A DNA stretch of 64,000 nucleotides, taken from an uncultured Prevotella sp. (GTDB taxonomy: Bacteria > Bacteroidota > Bacteroidia > Bacteroidales > Bacteroidaceae). The position numbers were made by a program, and so were the translations under genes. The stretch spans positions 1 through 64,000 of the forward strand of contig CAJOEC010000023.1 in NCBI GenBank assembly GCA_905233425.1. The letters run 5' to 3'. Shown piece by piece: positions 24,444 through 32,226 of the stretch; position 1 is the first letter of the stretch, and each line of letters starts with the position of its first letter. Below the pieces are notes generated by a model that was given only the letters and a program-made list of their open reading frames with translations, made no database searches and was not told where the DNA came from.

Positions 24444-26216
24444 ATGACCACCACAACACCCACAACCATCCAAAACATCCGTCTCTTCCTCATCACTCCC
24501 TCGCCCCTCAACCCCAGAAAGACCATCGACGAGGACTCCCTGAAGGAGTTGGCCGCCAACATCGAGAAGCAGGGCCTCCTGCAGCCCATCACCGTCCGCC
24601 CCGTCTCCCCGGCCTCCTCCCGTCCGTCCCCACTGCCCCCTCCCCCCTTTTCGTCCGTCCCCTCTTTCGTCCATTCCCCCCTTTCGTCCCCTCTTTCGTC
24701 CATTCCCCCGGCTGAGAGCCGGGACGGCCGGGCCCCCTACGAGATCGTCTGCGGCGAGCGACGCTACCGCGCCTGTTCCCTCCTCCACTGGGAGACCATC
24801 CCCTGCATCATCCGCCCCATGACCGACGAGGAAGCACTCGACGCCATGATCACCGAGAACCTCCAGCGTCGCGACGTCGACCCCGTCGAGGAGGCAGAGG
24901 CCTTCCGCATCCTCTCCCAGCGAGGACAGACCGTCGACGACCTCGCCGCACGCTTCGGAAAGTCCACCGCCTACATCCGAGACCGCATGAAGCTTACCAG
25001 CCTCATCCAACCGCTGCAGAAAGCCCTCTCACACCAACAGCTCACACTCCGCGGCGCCGTCCTCCTCTCCCGTCTCTCAGACGATGACCAGAAGCAGTTC
25101 ATCAAACGCGAACTCGAACGTGGCCACGACATCGCCGACTCCGACAAACAACTCTCAACCGGCTACGTCGAAGAGTGGCTCGACCGCTTCTTCCGCAACC
25201 TTCACAAAGCACCCTTCCAGGACGGTGAGACACTCGACGAGGCGTGGAACCCAGAAGGCATCCACATACGCCGCTGCGACCGCTGCGACTGCAACACCAA
25301 CAACCATGGATGCCTCTTCGCCGACATGAAGCTCACCGAACCGCAATGTACCGACGAGCGATGCTACAACCGGAAAACCGACATCTACTACGACTGCATC
25401 ATACAGCAGCTTGACGCAAGAATCGTACGCGAAGGAAAGCACCCGGCACCGGGGCAGGTCATCATCGTTGACGGTGAGCCTTACTCACAGGAGGCAAAGG
25501 AACGCCGCTCACAGTGGCTCACAAAAATAAAGTGCTACGGCTACCGCTTATTCACGGCGAAGGAGACAGACATATACTACGGCACCCCGGAAAAGTTGCT
25601 CGGCAAAGGAGAACTCATCGAGGGCATCAGCATCTACAACATATCACAAGCCTACCATGACCCCATCCGCTACTACCGCCTCCACTCAGCCACAGTGCCC
25701 GGGGCGTCAGCCCAGGGAAACCTCCCCGCACGCCTCGCAGAGAGGGCAGCAACCATCGCCCAAAAGACCGAGACAAAGGTTGCCAACTACGCCAAGAAGA
25801 ACTTCGACAAAGACGCATACATCGCCGACGACTCCATCCTCAACGAGTGGGAGAAAACCATCGTCTGGGCAATCATCTTCGAGGCCGTCGACTACCTCGA
25901 TAGAGTCACCCTCATACCAGAAACAAAATACAATACTCCCACCATCCAGCAGATACGCTCCTTCCGCGACAGACAGAAGACCGTACGCCTCACAGAACAT
26001 ACATACGGCCCCTCAAACGCATGGATGCGGCGCGCCATCGCTAACTGGGCCAAGAAGTCCTACCACGAGTCTTTCCTCGAGGAACTGCTCAAACAGTCTT
26101 CCACGGAACACTACGCCCACATCGCCGAGTTCCGCGACGACGCCCGCACCCGCATCGACTCCATCAGCCAGGAACTCCACGACATGGGCTACGACGAAAA
26201 CGCCAACCCCCTCTAA
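24444..26216 (+). CDS. ParB-like protein interrupted by repeats
   Basis: A 590-residue protein. LNPRKTIDEDSLKELAANIE, KQGLLQPITVRPV and YEIVCGERRYRA (residues 99-110) make the ParB N-terminal CTP-binding/nuclease-type domain; an HTH follows (TVDDLAARFGKSTAYIRDRM). Residues about 54-97, rich in Pro/Ser, are a run of R1 leaders plus one full R1, placed in a loop between two strands of the ParB fold. A Cys cluster (CDRCDCNTNNHGC, CTDERC) follows near residue 300 and may bind zinc. An R2 copy lies at about residue 416. Segregation, DNA bridging or nicking are possible; function unproven. Confidence 0.75.
   Translation: MTTTTPTTIQNIRLFLITPSPLNPRKTIDEDSLKELAANIEKQGLLQPITVRPVSPASSRPSPLPPPPFSSVPSFVHSPLSSPLSSIPPAESRDGRAPYEIVCGERRYRACSLLHWETIPCIIRPMTDEEALDAMITENLQRRDVDPVEEAEAFRILSQRGQTVDDLAARFGKSTAYIRDRMKLTSLIQPLQKALSHQQLTLRGAVLLSRLSDDDQKQFIKRELERGHDIADSDKQLSTGYVEEWLDRFFRNLHKAPFQDGETLDEAWNPEGIHIRRCDRCDCNTNNHGCLFADMKLTEPQCTDERCYNRKTDIYYDCIIQQLDARIVREGKHPAPGQVIIVDGEPYSQEAKERRSQWLTKIKCYGYRLFTAKETDIYYGTPEKLLGKGELIEGISIYNISQAYHDPIRYYRLHSATVPGASAQGNLPARLAERAATIAQKTETKVANYAKKNFDKDAYIADDSILNEWEKTIVWAIIFEAVDYLDRVTLIPETKYNTPTIQQIRSFRDRQKTVRLTEHTYGPSNAWMRRAIANWAKKSYHESFLEELLKQSSTEHYAHIAEFRDDARTRIDSISQELHDMGYDENANPL
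24648..24723 (+). repeat. R1 copy preceded by three leader-only copies
   Basis: TTTTCGTCCGTCC, CTTTCGTCCATTCCCCC, CTTTCGTCCCC, then a full R1 with CCCCGGCT / AGCCGGG, loop GAG. In frame inside the ParB gene. Confidence 0.85.
25689..25716 (+). repeat. R2 hairpin copy inside ParB gene
   Basis: CCACAGTGCC then CGGGGC GTCA GCCCAGG. Translated as ATVPGASAQ. Confidence 0.7.
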
Positions 26217-26220
26217 CTCT

Positions 26221-26288
26221 TCCCTTCATTCCCCCGGCTGAGAGCCGGGCAAAAATACTTTCGTCCATTCCCCCGGCTGAGAGCCGGG
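26221..26288 (+). repeat. Two R1 copies in tandem
   Basis: Copies at 26221-26249 (leader worn to CCCTTCATTC) and 26259-26288 (TTTCGTCCATTC). Both have CCCGGCT / AGCCGGG with loop GAG. They lie between the ParB gene and the next. Confidence 0.9.
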
Positions 26289-26305
26289 CCTAAAAAACCT
26301 TCATC

Positions 26306-26494
26306 ATGACAAATAGAAAACAATACTGCATCACCGCCATCAACATCCTCACCACACGCCGCGAGCCTGTCACCCCTCCCTGCTCCCTGAAGACAGCCCG
26401 CCGCCTCCTCGACCGCATGAACAACACACCACGCCGCAAAGACACCCCCTACAGCCTCTACATCATCGAGGCCTACCCCAAGGCCACCGTGTAA
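26306..26494 (+). CDS. Small ITAIN-domain protein
   Basis: A 62-residue protein, with YCITAINILTTRREPVTPP and KTARRLLDRMN. Related to the C-terminal 60 residues of 21009-21629. Probably a small beta-alpha regulator. Its stop falls inside an R2 copy. Confidence 0.5.
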   Translation: MTNRKQYCITAINILTTRREPVTPPCSLKTARRLLDRMNNTPRRKDTPYSLYIIEAYPKATV

Positions 26495-26512
26495 GCCGCG
26501 TCAGCGGCGCCT
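26482..26512 (+). repeat. R2 hairpin copy at a stop codon
   Basis: CCACCGTGTAA then GCCGC GTCA GCGGC. The repeat supplies the stop of the small gene. Confidence 0.7.
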
Positions 26513-26526
26513 CAACCCTCAACTCA

Positions 26527-26540
26527 CCCCCCCCCCCCCC
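26527..26540. repeat. C14 homopolymer tract
   Basis: Fourteen consecutive C residues directly ahead of a coding region that has no start codon. Confidence 0.9.
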
Positions 26541-27077
26541 GGTCATCCCGCCACCATCCTCTCCTCCACCGACCGCGCCTACGTCCGCCTCGAACTCTCA
26601 GGCCTACAGCAGCACGCCAAGCCCGGCGAGATATTCTTCCTCACGCACGAGATCCAGGCAGAGCCTCCACTCTCCAAGCCAGAGCAGTACCTACTCTTCG
26701 TCTACGAAACACGCAACCGCCAGCGACGCTACTTCGACCGCCGACCCATCGCCACAAAGGAAGAAAACGCAGCCAACCTCAAGGAAGCCCTCGCCTACGA
26801 GACACACCTCGACCAATGGAACAACCGCACACGCGCCTACATCGACAGCCACCCGGGCTTCGAGAACGTCCTCAAAAGCCTACCTCCCAGCGATGACAAA
26901 GCCCGCCACTTCGCCTTCTTCCAGGTCGTCGAGGAGTGGCGAAAACAGTGGAAGGCCTACTTCACCTACAAAAAACTCAAAAACAAAGACCCCGCCATAG
27001 AGGCAGAGAAGAGAAAGCAGTGCTACGACTTCGAGCACGCCATCGACAACTACATCACAAAATCACTACGGATATGA
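26541..27077 (+). CDS. ORF without start codon behind the C14 tract
   Basis: An open frame of 178 codons with normal phage codon use and protein sense: YVRLELSGLQQHAKPGEIFF, EQYLLFVYETRNRQRRYFDR, KEENAANLKEALAYETHL, FFQVVEEWRKQWKAYFTYKK. It overlaps the next gene by ATGA, as real genes do in this operon. No ATG, GTG or TTG is found in frame at its 5' end: the frame runs back through the C14 tract into the preceding R2 copy. It could be expressed only if tract length changes or by frameshifting, or it may be a truncated gene. No family recognised. Confidence 0.55.
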   Translation, partial: GHPATILSSTDRAYVRLELSGLQQHAKPGEIFFLTHEIQAEPPLSKPEQYLLFVYETRNRQRRYFDRRPIATKEENAANLKEALAYETHLDQWNNRTRAYIDSHPGFENVLKSLPPSDDKARHFAFFQVVEEWRKQWKAYFTYKKLKNKDPAIEAEKRKQCYDFEHAIDNYITKSLRI

Positions 27078-27370
27078 CAAGATTTGAATTCGACATCCTC
27101 TATTCGGGAAAGAAAATAGAGATGGACGGCAAAACCTACTGCGTCATCGGCATCCAAAAGCGTTTCGGAAGAGTACGGCTCCAGCAGATAGTTTTCTACT
27201 ACGACGCCAGGGACGACGACTACGACACCTACGATGAATGTCAGGAAGCCCTGGAAGTGGCCATCTACAATGCGGAAGACGACGAAGAGGCAGAAGAACT
27301 CGCCGACTGCGACATAACCTGGCACCTCTTCGGTCTCCCCTTCTGGATGCACTACAAGGACATCACCTAA
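27074..27370 (+). CDS. Acidic hypothetical protein
   Basis: A 98-residue protein. N-terminal half beta-rich (FDILYSGKKIEMDGKTYCVI, RVRLQQIVFYYDARDDDYD), then an acidic helix (EALEVAIYNAEDDEEAEELA), then WHLFGLPFWMHYKDI. It is coupled to the start-less ORF before it. No family recognised. Confidence 0.5.
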   Translation: MTRFEFDILYSGKKIEMDGKTYCVIGIQKRFGRVRLQQIVFYYDARDDDYDTYDECQEALEVAIYNAEDDEEAEELADCDITWHLFGLPFWMHYKDIT

Positions 27371-27430
27371 TGGGCGGAACCCGTCCCCATAATCAGCGAC
27401 CCCCGCCTTCGTCCAAGAGCCGCATAAAAA

Positions 27431-27460
27431 TTTCGTCCATTCCCCCGCCTGAGAGGCGGG
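27431..27460 (+). repeat. R1 hairpin copy
   Basis: TTTCGTCCATTC then CCCCGCCT / AGGCGGG with loop GAG; about 30 nt before the next start. Confidence 0.9.
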
Positions 27461-27491
27461 CCATCAATAACCCTTTAAAAACAAAACAACA

Positions 27492-27833
27492 ATGACAGAC
27501 AAAATCTCACAAGCCCTGGAAAACCAGGCAAATGCCTACTCGCGTATTAACAACCTCACCGACACCGACCGAGGAACACTCGCAAAGGCTTTCATCGACG
27601 GAGCAGAATGGCTCTTCAACAAGCTATACACAGCCTCCCCCTCACCCAGCGAAGACCTTTCGTCCGTTCCGCCCGCTGAGAGCGGGCAATACCCCCATAA
27701 CCTCGAAGGAATGACCATCTTCAATGCCCATGCCTGCGACTCCTGCCCCTGCGAAACCTACTACTGCATGAAGCTGCACCTCATAGGAGGGGCCTCAATC
27801 TGTGTCAGAAAACTTCAAGAACAACAACAGTAA
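27492..27833 (+). CDS. Small protein split by an R1 copy
   Basis: A 113-residue protein. N-terminal half helical (LAKAFIDGAEWLFNKLY), then SSVPPAESGQYPHN from an R1 copy, then a Cys-rich half (HACDSCPCETYYCMKLHLIG, ICVRKLQ) that could bind zinc. The repeat sits between the two domains. No family recognised. Confidence 0.5.
   Translation: MTDKISQALENQANAYSRINNLTDTDRGTLAKAFIDGAEWLFNKLYTASPSPSEDLSSVPPAESGQYPHNLEGMTIFNAHACDSCPCETYYCMKLHLIGGASICVRKLQEQQQ
27658..27687 (+). repeat. R1 hairpin copy in frame, GC-swapped stem
   Basis: TTTCGTCCGTTCC then GCCCGCT / AGCGGGC with loop GAG: a stem with changed yet still paired bases. Confidence 0.9.
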
Positions 27834-27837
27834 AGTC

Positions 27838-28170
27838 ATGAACCAGGAACTGAAGAAAAAGCTCATCAAGCGCAATGAGGAAATGAAGGCGGCATTACCT
27901 CACCTCTACGACATCGAATGGGTGGAGAAAACTGCCAGCGAAGGATGGGAGGAAATGGTGAAGGGACTGGAAAAAGCCATGCCTGGATTCGGCAAGATGG
28001 CAGGAGCAGAAGACGGACTCAACATCTTCGCCGTCATCTACTACTCAGCTTTCGAGTCCGCCCTGAACACCTTCTTCCAGCAGGTTCTCGATGACTCGCT
28101 TGCCCAAGTTGAGATCACCATGAACGAGCTACAAAAAATAACAGCATGTATAACCACAAAAACAGAATGA
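27838..28170 (+). CDS. Helical hypothetical protein
   Basis: A 110-residue mainly helical protein (EWVEKTASEGWEEMVKGLEK, NIFAVIYYSAFESALNTFFQ). Starts 5 nt after the previous gene. No family recognised. Confidence 0.5.
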   Translation: MNQELKKKLIKRNEEMKAALPHLYDIEWVEKTASEGWEEMVKGLEKAMPGFGKMAGAEDGLNIFAVIYYSAFESALNTFFQQVLDDSLAQVEITMNELQKITACITTKTE

Positions 28171-28481
28171 TTATGGAATTAATAGGAAAGAAAGTCATCA
28201 TCCGTGCCGACCGCGCTGGTGTGTTCTTCGGCACTCTCACGGCTAAGACCGACACGCCGGCGGGCGTGGAGGTGGAACTCAGGGACTCGCGCCGCCTGTG
28301 GTACTGGGACGGTGCGGCATCGCTCTCGCAGCTTGCTGTAGAGGGCACGAAAGCCCCCGACAACTGCAAGTTTACGATCACGGTGCCGCAGCATGTCGTC
28401 ATGCAGGTGATAGAGATCATCCCCTGCTCGGAAAAAGCCGTCAGGTCTATAGAGTCTGTGAGTATATGGAGAAGGAGTTAA
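28167..28481 (+). CDS. DUF6948-like protein
   Basis: A 104-residue protein: KKVIIRADRAGVFFGTL, VEVELRDSRRLWYWDGAASL, VVMQVIEIIPCSEKAVRSIE. The RRLWYW and EIIPCSEKA motifs fit the DUF6948 family, common next to phage accessory genes in Bacteroides. Overlaps the preceding gene by ATGA and the following one by 16 bp. Confidence 0.6.
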   Translation: MIMELIGKKVIIRADRAGVFFGTLTAKTDTPAGVEVELRDSRRLWYWDGAASLSQLAVEGTKAPDNCKFTITVPQHVVMQVIEIIPCSEKAVRSIESVSIWRRS

Positions 28482-29221
28482 ATAAGCGGATAGGGTTGTT
28501 CCTTGCCGTCGGCGACGGCGACGGCTCCAGCTACGGCTACGGCGACGGCTACGGCGACGGCTACGGCTACGGCGACGGCTACGGCGACGGCTACGGCTAC
28601 GGCTCCGGCGACGGCGACGGCGACGGCTCCGGCTACGGCTCCGGCGACGGCTACGGCGACGGCGACGGCTACGGCGACGGCGACGGCTACGGCGACGGCG
28701 ACGGCTACGGCTACGGCGACGGCTCCGGCTCCGGCTACGGCATCCCGGTGTTCAATGGTCGTAAGGTCTACCAGATAGACGGCGTGGCCACCCTGATTGA
28801 CAGTGTTCGCGGCAATGTGGCCAGGGGCAGCATCCTGCAGGCTGACTTCACGCTCACCCCTTGCTGGGTAGTGCGCGAAGGAGACCTCTTCGCCCACGGC
28901 GACACCCTCCGCGAGGCACACGAAGCAGTAATGGCCAAAGTCCTCGAGGTTTCGCCGCTTGAAGAGCGTATTGCCAGGTTCCGGGAGCAGTTCCCTGACC
29001 CCGACGGGAAAATCCCCGCCGCGACACTCAACAGCTGGCACCAGGTATTGACCGGTTCGTGCGAGGCAGGACGCAAGGCCTTCGCCCGCGACCGCGGCAT
29101 CGACTTAAGCAACGACAGTTTCACTGTGCGCCAGTTTGTCAATATCACTTGCAACGCATACGGCTCGGATGCCATCAGGTGTCTCGCTGAGGCTTATGGC
29201 ATAAAGATAAAGACAGAATGA
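28466..29221 (+). CDS. Protein with long Gly/Asp/Tyr tandem array
   Basis: A 251-residue protein. Residues about 14-93 consist only of GDG, GYG and GSG triplets in changing order (for example GYGDGYGDGYGYGDG), from 6-nt units GGCGAC, GGCTAC and GGCTCC. It ends at GIPVFNGRKVYQIDGV, followed by a folded domain (WVVREGDLFAHGDTLREAHE, a DUF7666-like motif) and a helical end (SWHQVLTGSCEAGRKAFARD). Bacteroides phages often carry proteins of this layout, and the role of the array is unknown. The DNA is expected to change length easily by slippage. Confidence 0.65.
   Translation: MEKELNKRIGLFLAVGDGDGSSYGYGDGYGDGYGYGDGYGDGYGYGSGDGDGDGSGYGSGDGYGDGDGYGDGDGYGDGDGYGYGDGSGSGYGIPVFNGRKVYQIDGVATLIDSVRGNVARGSILQADFTLTPCWVVREGDLFAHGDTLREAHEAVMAKVLEVSPLEERIARFREQFPDPDGKIPAATLNSWHQVLTGSCEAGRKAFARDRGIDLSNDSFTVRQFVNITCNAYGSDAIRCLAEAYGIKIKTE
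28508..28742 (+). repeat. Hexanucleotide tandem array
   Basis: About 39 units of GGCGAC, GGCTAC or GGCTCC in one run of 235 bp, in frame. Confidence 0.9.
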
Positions 29222-29718
29222 CCTATACTTCAGTCTCCGCCGTCTATGTCCGTTGGTACGGTCGTGTCCTACAGGGCACGGTCGTACCCAACGCCACACC
29301 CTCAGACTCCCTCTTCGGTTCCATGGTGGCCGTCACCATCCCCATACAAGGCACCACGGCCACAGCCCTCTTCAACCCCGCCCACGTCTATGAGTCGGCA
29401 GAACTGGCATCCGAAAAACCCGCCGCCGTGCCCCCGCCCCCCTCTTTCGTCCATTCCCCCGGCTGTGAGCCGGGACCGCCCTCACAAGCAGCCCTCGAAG
29501 CCCACCGCCGGCGTTACCGTGACTTCAAGGCCGCCCACTGGGACCATGAGCACAATCACCTCCAGGTCGGTTTCCTCGAACAGGGCTACCAGCTCTTCCG
29601 GCAGGGCATAGCCATGAAGATGCAGCTGAGCAAATTACAGTCAAATAAGGACACACCCCCAAACCCGCCAACACCGAAGAAAAAAGCCACCCCAATCCAA
29701 CTATCACTTTTCGACTAA
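29218..29718 (+). CDS. Protein with QLSLF clamp motif and R1 insertion
   Basis: A 166-residue protein. Residues 1-65 form a small beta domain (AVYVRWYGRVLQGTVVPNAT, SMVAVTIPIQGTTATALFNP). Residues about 75-90 (SFVHSPGCEPGPPS) are translated from an R1 copy. The second half is a basic helix (RRRYRDFKAAHWDHEHNHLQ). The last residues, PIQLSLFD, contain QLSLF, the pentapeptide that binds the bacterial sliding clamp. It is plausible that this protein hooks onto the host clamp during phage replication. ATGA overlap with the previous gene. Confidence 0.55.
   Translation: MTYTSVSAVYVRWYGRVLQGTVVPNATPSDSLFGSMVAVTIPIQGTTATALFNPAHVYESAELASEKPAAVPPPPSFVHSPGCEPGPPSQAALEAHRRRYRDFKAAHWDHEHNHLQVGFLEQGYQLFRQGIAMKMQLSKLQSNKDTPPNPPTPKKKATPIQLSLFD
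29445..29474 (+). repeat. R1 hairpin copy in frame
   Basis: TTTCGTCCATTC then CCCCGGCT / AGCCGGG with loop GTG. Translated as FVHSPGCEPG. Confidence 0.9.
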
Positions 29719-29725
29719 AGTTACA

Positions 29726-30373
29726 ATGAACAACAAGCCACTTTCGTCCATTTACACGGCTGAGAGCCGTGTCAAACCCACCATCTACATCTCAGGCCCC
29801 ATCAGTGGCCACGACCTCGAAGAGCGCCGGCACACCTTCCAACAGGCACAAACCTTCCTCGAGGCACAAGGCTACCACGTCTTCAACCCCATGAAGAACG
29901 GACTGCCCCCAGACGCACCGACACGAAGGCACATGCACCGCGACATCTTCAACCTCCTCTACTGCGACGCCATCTACCTCCTCCGCCGCTGGACACACTC
30001 CAAAGGCTGCAAGCTCGAGTTCGACGTCGCCACCGCCATCGGTCTCGACATCTACTTTGAAGAATCAGGAACCATGATAAAATTTGAACATATTCTATGT
30101 GTTTTAGAATCATTCATTAACACAATTCCAGAAAAAAGTATAGAATGGACGGAAGATGATAAAAATAAAGTTACTCTTTTTATGCAATTAGTAGAAGGGT
30201 GTGATAACTATGAAGAATTATCTAATTGGCTCAAATCCCTCAGACCTCAGAACAGGTGGAAGCCAAGTGAAGAACAGATGAATATGTTAGATGAAGTGAT
30301 AAGAAATCCATATCTTTCTACTGCTGAATATAATGGACTTATGGCATTGAAAGAACAACTTAAAGCATTATAG
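29726..30373 (+). CDS. DUF4406 protein with grafted C-terminus
   Basis: A 215-residue protein. After a start and an R1-derived segment (LSSIYTAESR), PTIYISGPISGHDLEERRHT opens the DUF4406 nucleoside-2-deoxyribosyltransferase-like fold, with AQGYHVFNPMKNGLPPDAPT, MHRDIFNLLYCDAIYLLRRW and CKLEFDVATAIGL. At about residue 113 the DNA changes from C-rich to AT-rich, and a different piece begins (MIKFEHILCVLESFINTI, then NWLKSLRPQNRWKPSEEQMN). The tail is also found, frameshifted, two genes on. The enzyme domain may act on phage nucleotides or on host signalling nucleotides; not proven. Confidence 0.65.
   Translation: MNNKPLSSIYTAESRVKPTIYISGPISGHDLEERRHTFQQAQTFLEAQGYHVFNPMKNGLPPDAPTRRHMHRDIFNLLYCDAIYLLRRWTHSKGCKLEFDVATAIGLDIYFEESGTMIKFEHILCVLESFINTIPEKSIEWTEDDKNKVTLFMQLVEGCDNYEELSNWLKSLRPQNRWKPSEEQMNMLDEVIRNPYLSTAEYNGLMALKEQLKAL
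29742..29773 (+). repeat. R1 hairpin copy with altered stem at a start codon
   Basis: TTTCGTCCATTTA then CACGGCT / AGCCGTG with loop GAG, extended by A-T pairs. Lies directly after the ATG and a few codons. Confidence 0.9.
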
Positions 30374-30375
30374 TT

Positions 30376-30732
30376 ATGGCACAGTACATAGATAAAGACA
30401 CTTTATTAACAGAGATAGAAAGAAGACAAAAAGAAGAAGTATTTTATGATGAAGATGGCTCATTTGCTTCATGGGCTGACCAGAATCACTATTTTACTTT
30501 GGAGTCTATTAAAAATTTTATTGACACCATTGAAGTGAAAGATGTGAACTTAAAGGAAGAAATAAAGAATAGAATAGATAACCTTTCCAATCTATATTGT
30601 TATATGGAAGATTTATTTAATGGCGAAGATGAAGAAGGTGTCTATCCTATTCCTGAAAATGTAACAAATGAGTTATTTGATTTCGCCAAACATTTCTTTG
30701 AACTTGGTATGCAGGTAAGTAATAAAATGTAG
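30376..30732 (+). CDS. AT-rich hypothetical protein
   Basis: A 118-residue acidic helical protein (AQYIDKDTLLTEIERRQKEE, SIKNFIDTIEVKDVNLKEEI). AT-rich and with A/T-ending codons, unlike the C-rich genes before it. Part of an island at 30.06-31.98 kb. No family recognised. Confidence 0.5.
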   Translation: MAQYIDKDTLLTEIERRQKEEVFYDEDGSFASWADQNHYFTLESIKNFIDTIEVKDVNLKEEIKNRIDNLSNLYCYMEDLFNGEDEEGVYPIPENVTNELFDFAKHFFELGMQVSNKM

Positions 30733-30747
30733 GAAGGAAAATAAGTT

Positions 30748-31717
30748 ATGTCACAAGAAGAAAAAGCCAAACGCTATGACGAGGCTTTAAAAGTAGCAAA
30801 AAGAAACTACGAAGCTATAGTAGAAATGGATGACGATTGTACATTTGCAAAAGAAAGTATAGTTAATACTTTTCATCATATATTCCCAGAATTCAAAGAG
30901 TCAAAGGATGAGATGATAAGAAAAGAAATTATTAATTACTTTACGGAAGGTAGAGAATTTCTTAGTCTGTGTAGTTTTGATAGAGAACGCATTCTTGCTT
31001 GGCTTGAAAAGCAAGGTGAGCAGAAGTTCGCTGATAAGATTGAACCAAAGTTTAAGGTTGGGGATTGGGTAGTGTTTAATAATAAACATCAATCTATTTA
31101 TCAAGTAGAAAAAATAGAAGATGGGTATTATATTCTTAGACATACGCATGGTGGAACACTTAGAGTATGTGTACTACATGATGAAAGTCTTAGGTTTTGG
31201 GCAATTCAAGATGCAAAGGACGGTGACGTGCTTGTTGCCTCTGATGGTTCTATCTTTCTTTTCAAAGGTACAATTGATTGTGCTTGCAAACATTATGTCG
31301 CTCTTACAACTGACGATGTTGTTAAATTCAATGAAGGATTAGAACATTATTGGGAAACTTCTACCGCAGTCCATCCAGCCACCAAAGAACAACGTGATAC
31401 TCTAATAAAGGCAATAGCTGATGCAGGATATGAGTGGGATGCAGAAAAGAAAGAATTGAAGAAGATTGAGCAGGAGCCTGCTTGGAGTGAAGAGGACGAA
31501 AGAAATCTTAAAGGGGTAATAGACGAAATTGAGGCAAACAAAAATGGGGTTCTTTCTTGGCTCAAATCTCTCAGACCTCCAGAACACTTGGAAGCCGAGT
31601 GATGAGCAGATGGAAGCACTTGCTAATGCTTTAAGTCTTGCAAAGAATTGTGGTGAAGAGAGTGCATTTGACCTTAGAACATTATATGAACAATTAAAAA
31701 AACTAAGAGAGGAATAG
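30748..31717 (+). pseudogene. Frameshifted phage protein of the AT-rich island
   Basis: The first frame ends as LKSLRPPEHLEAE at 31602. Removing one C near 31578-31582 would restore LKSLRPQNTWKPSDEQMEALANALS..., which continues in the next frame to a stop at 31717. The intact gene at 29726-30373 has the matching CCTCAG and the same tail (LKSLRPQNRWKPSEEQM). So this is one gene of about 322 codons with a +1 insertion. It contains a domain with KFKVGDWVVFNNKHQSIYQV and GDVLVASDGSIFLFKGTI, of the small beta type common in phages. Whether the shift is real or a sequencing error cannot be told. Confidence 0.7.
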
Positions 31718-31719
31718 TT

Positions 31720-31983
31720 ATGAAAGCAAATGAAGCACCCGAGAAGTTGTATATTGATAGTAGAGAGCACTGGATGAAGTCATGGACTGCCTTTACGACA
31801 AAAGCAAAAGGTGATGACATTGAATACACCCGCACTGATGCCTTTATTGAGAAGGCGATAAACTTTCTAAACTATAAACTTGGTGATGTAGTAGCAACAC
31901 GAGTGTCTGGTACAATAATACCACATCATGTTGCGAAACAAGAGGTAATTGACGAATTTGTAAAACACATGAAAGGTGAGTAA
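31720..31983 (+). CDS. Hypothetical protein ending the rightward operon
   Basis: An 87-residue protein (APEKLYIDSREHWMKSWTAF, DDIEYTRTDAFIEKAINFL), AT-rich. It directly follows the frameshifted gene. No family recognised. A terminator lies 170 bp further on. Confidence 0.5.
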   Translation: MKANEAPEKLYIDSREHWMKSWTAFTTKAKGDDIEYTRTDAFIEKAINFLNYKLGDVVATRVSGTIIPHHVAKQEVIDEFVKHMKGE

Positions 31984-32119
31984 GAATCCGTTTTGATTTG
32001 TTTGAGGGTTGCATAGATTGGCTCCTTGCACATCATTTCGACTATCGTGGACTAATAAACCATAAACAAGCAAAACGAAAATCAAACAACAACTCCAATT
32101 CCTAACCAATGTCCTGTAT

Positions 32120-32186
32120 GTCGCTGTATCGCAGCGACTAACCGACACACAAACACTCCCCGCTACCCGTCACGGACAGCGGGGAG
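32120..32186. terminator. Hairpins between converging operons
   Basis: A small stem GTCGCTG / CAGCGAC at 32120-32138 and a stronger one CTCCCCGCT / AGCGGGGAG (32156-32164, 32178-32186) followed by CTTTA. It separates the rightward accessory operon from the leftward tail operon. Confidence 0.7.
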
Positions 32187-32226
32187 CTTTACACTAACCA
32201 AAAATCAAATAACTATGAAACATTCC

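Noticed and set aside
28478..29041. Reverse ORF with long Ala/Val repeats opposite the Gly/Tyr array
   Set aside because: A mirror of the hexanucleotide array; no start signal or partner.
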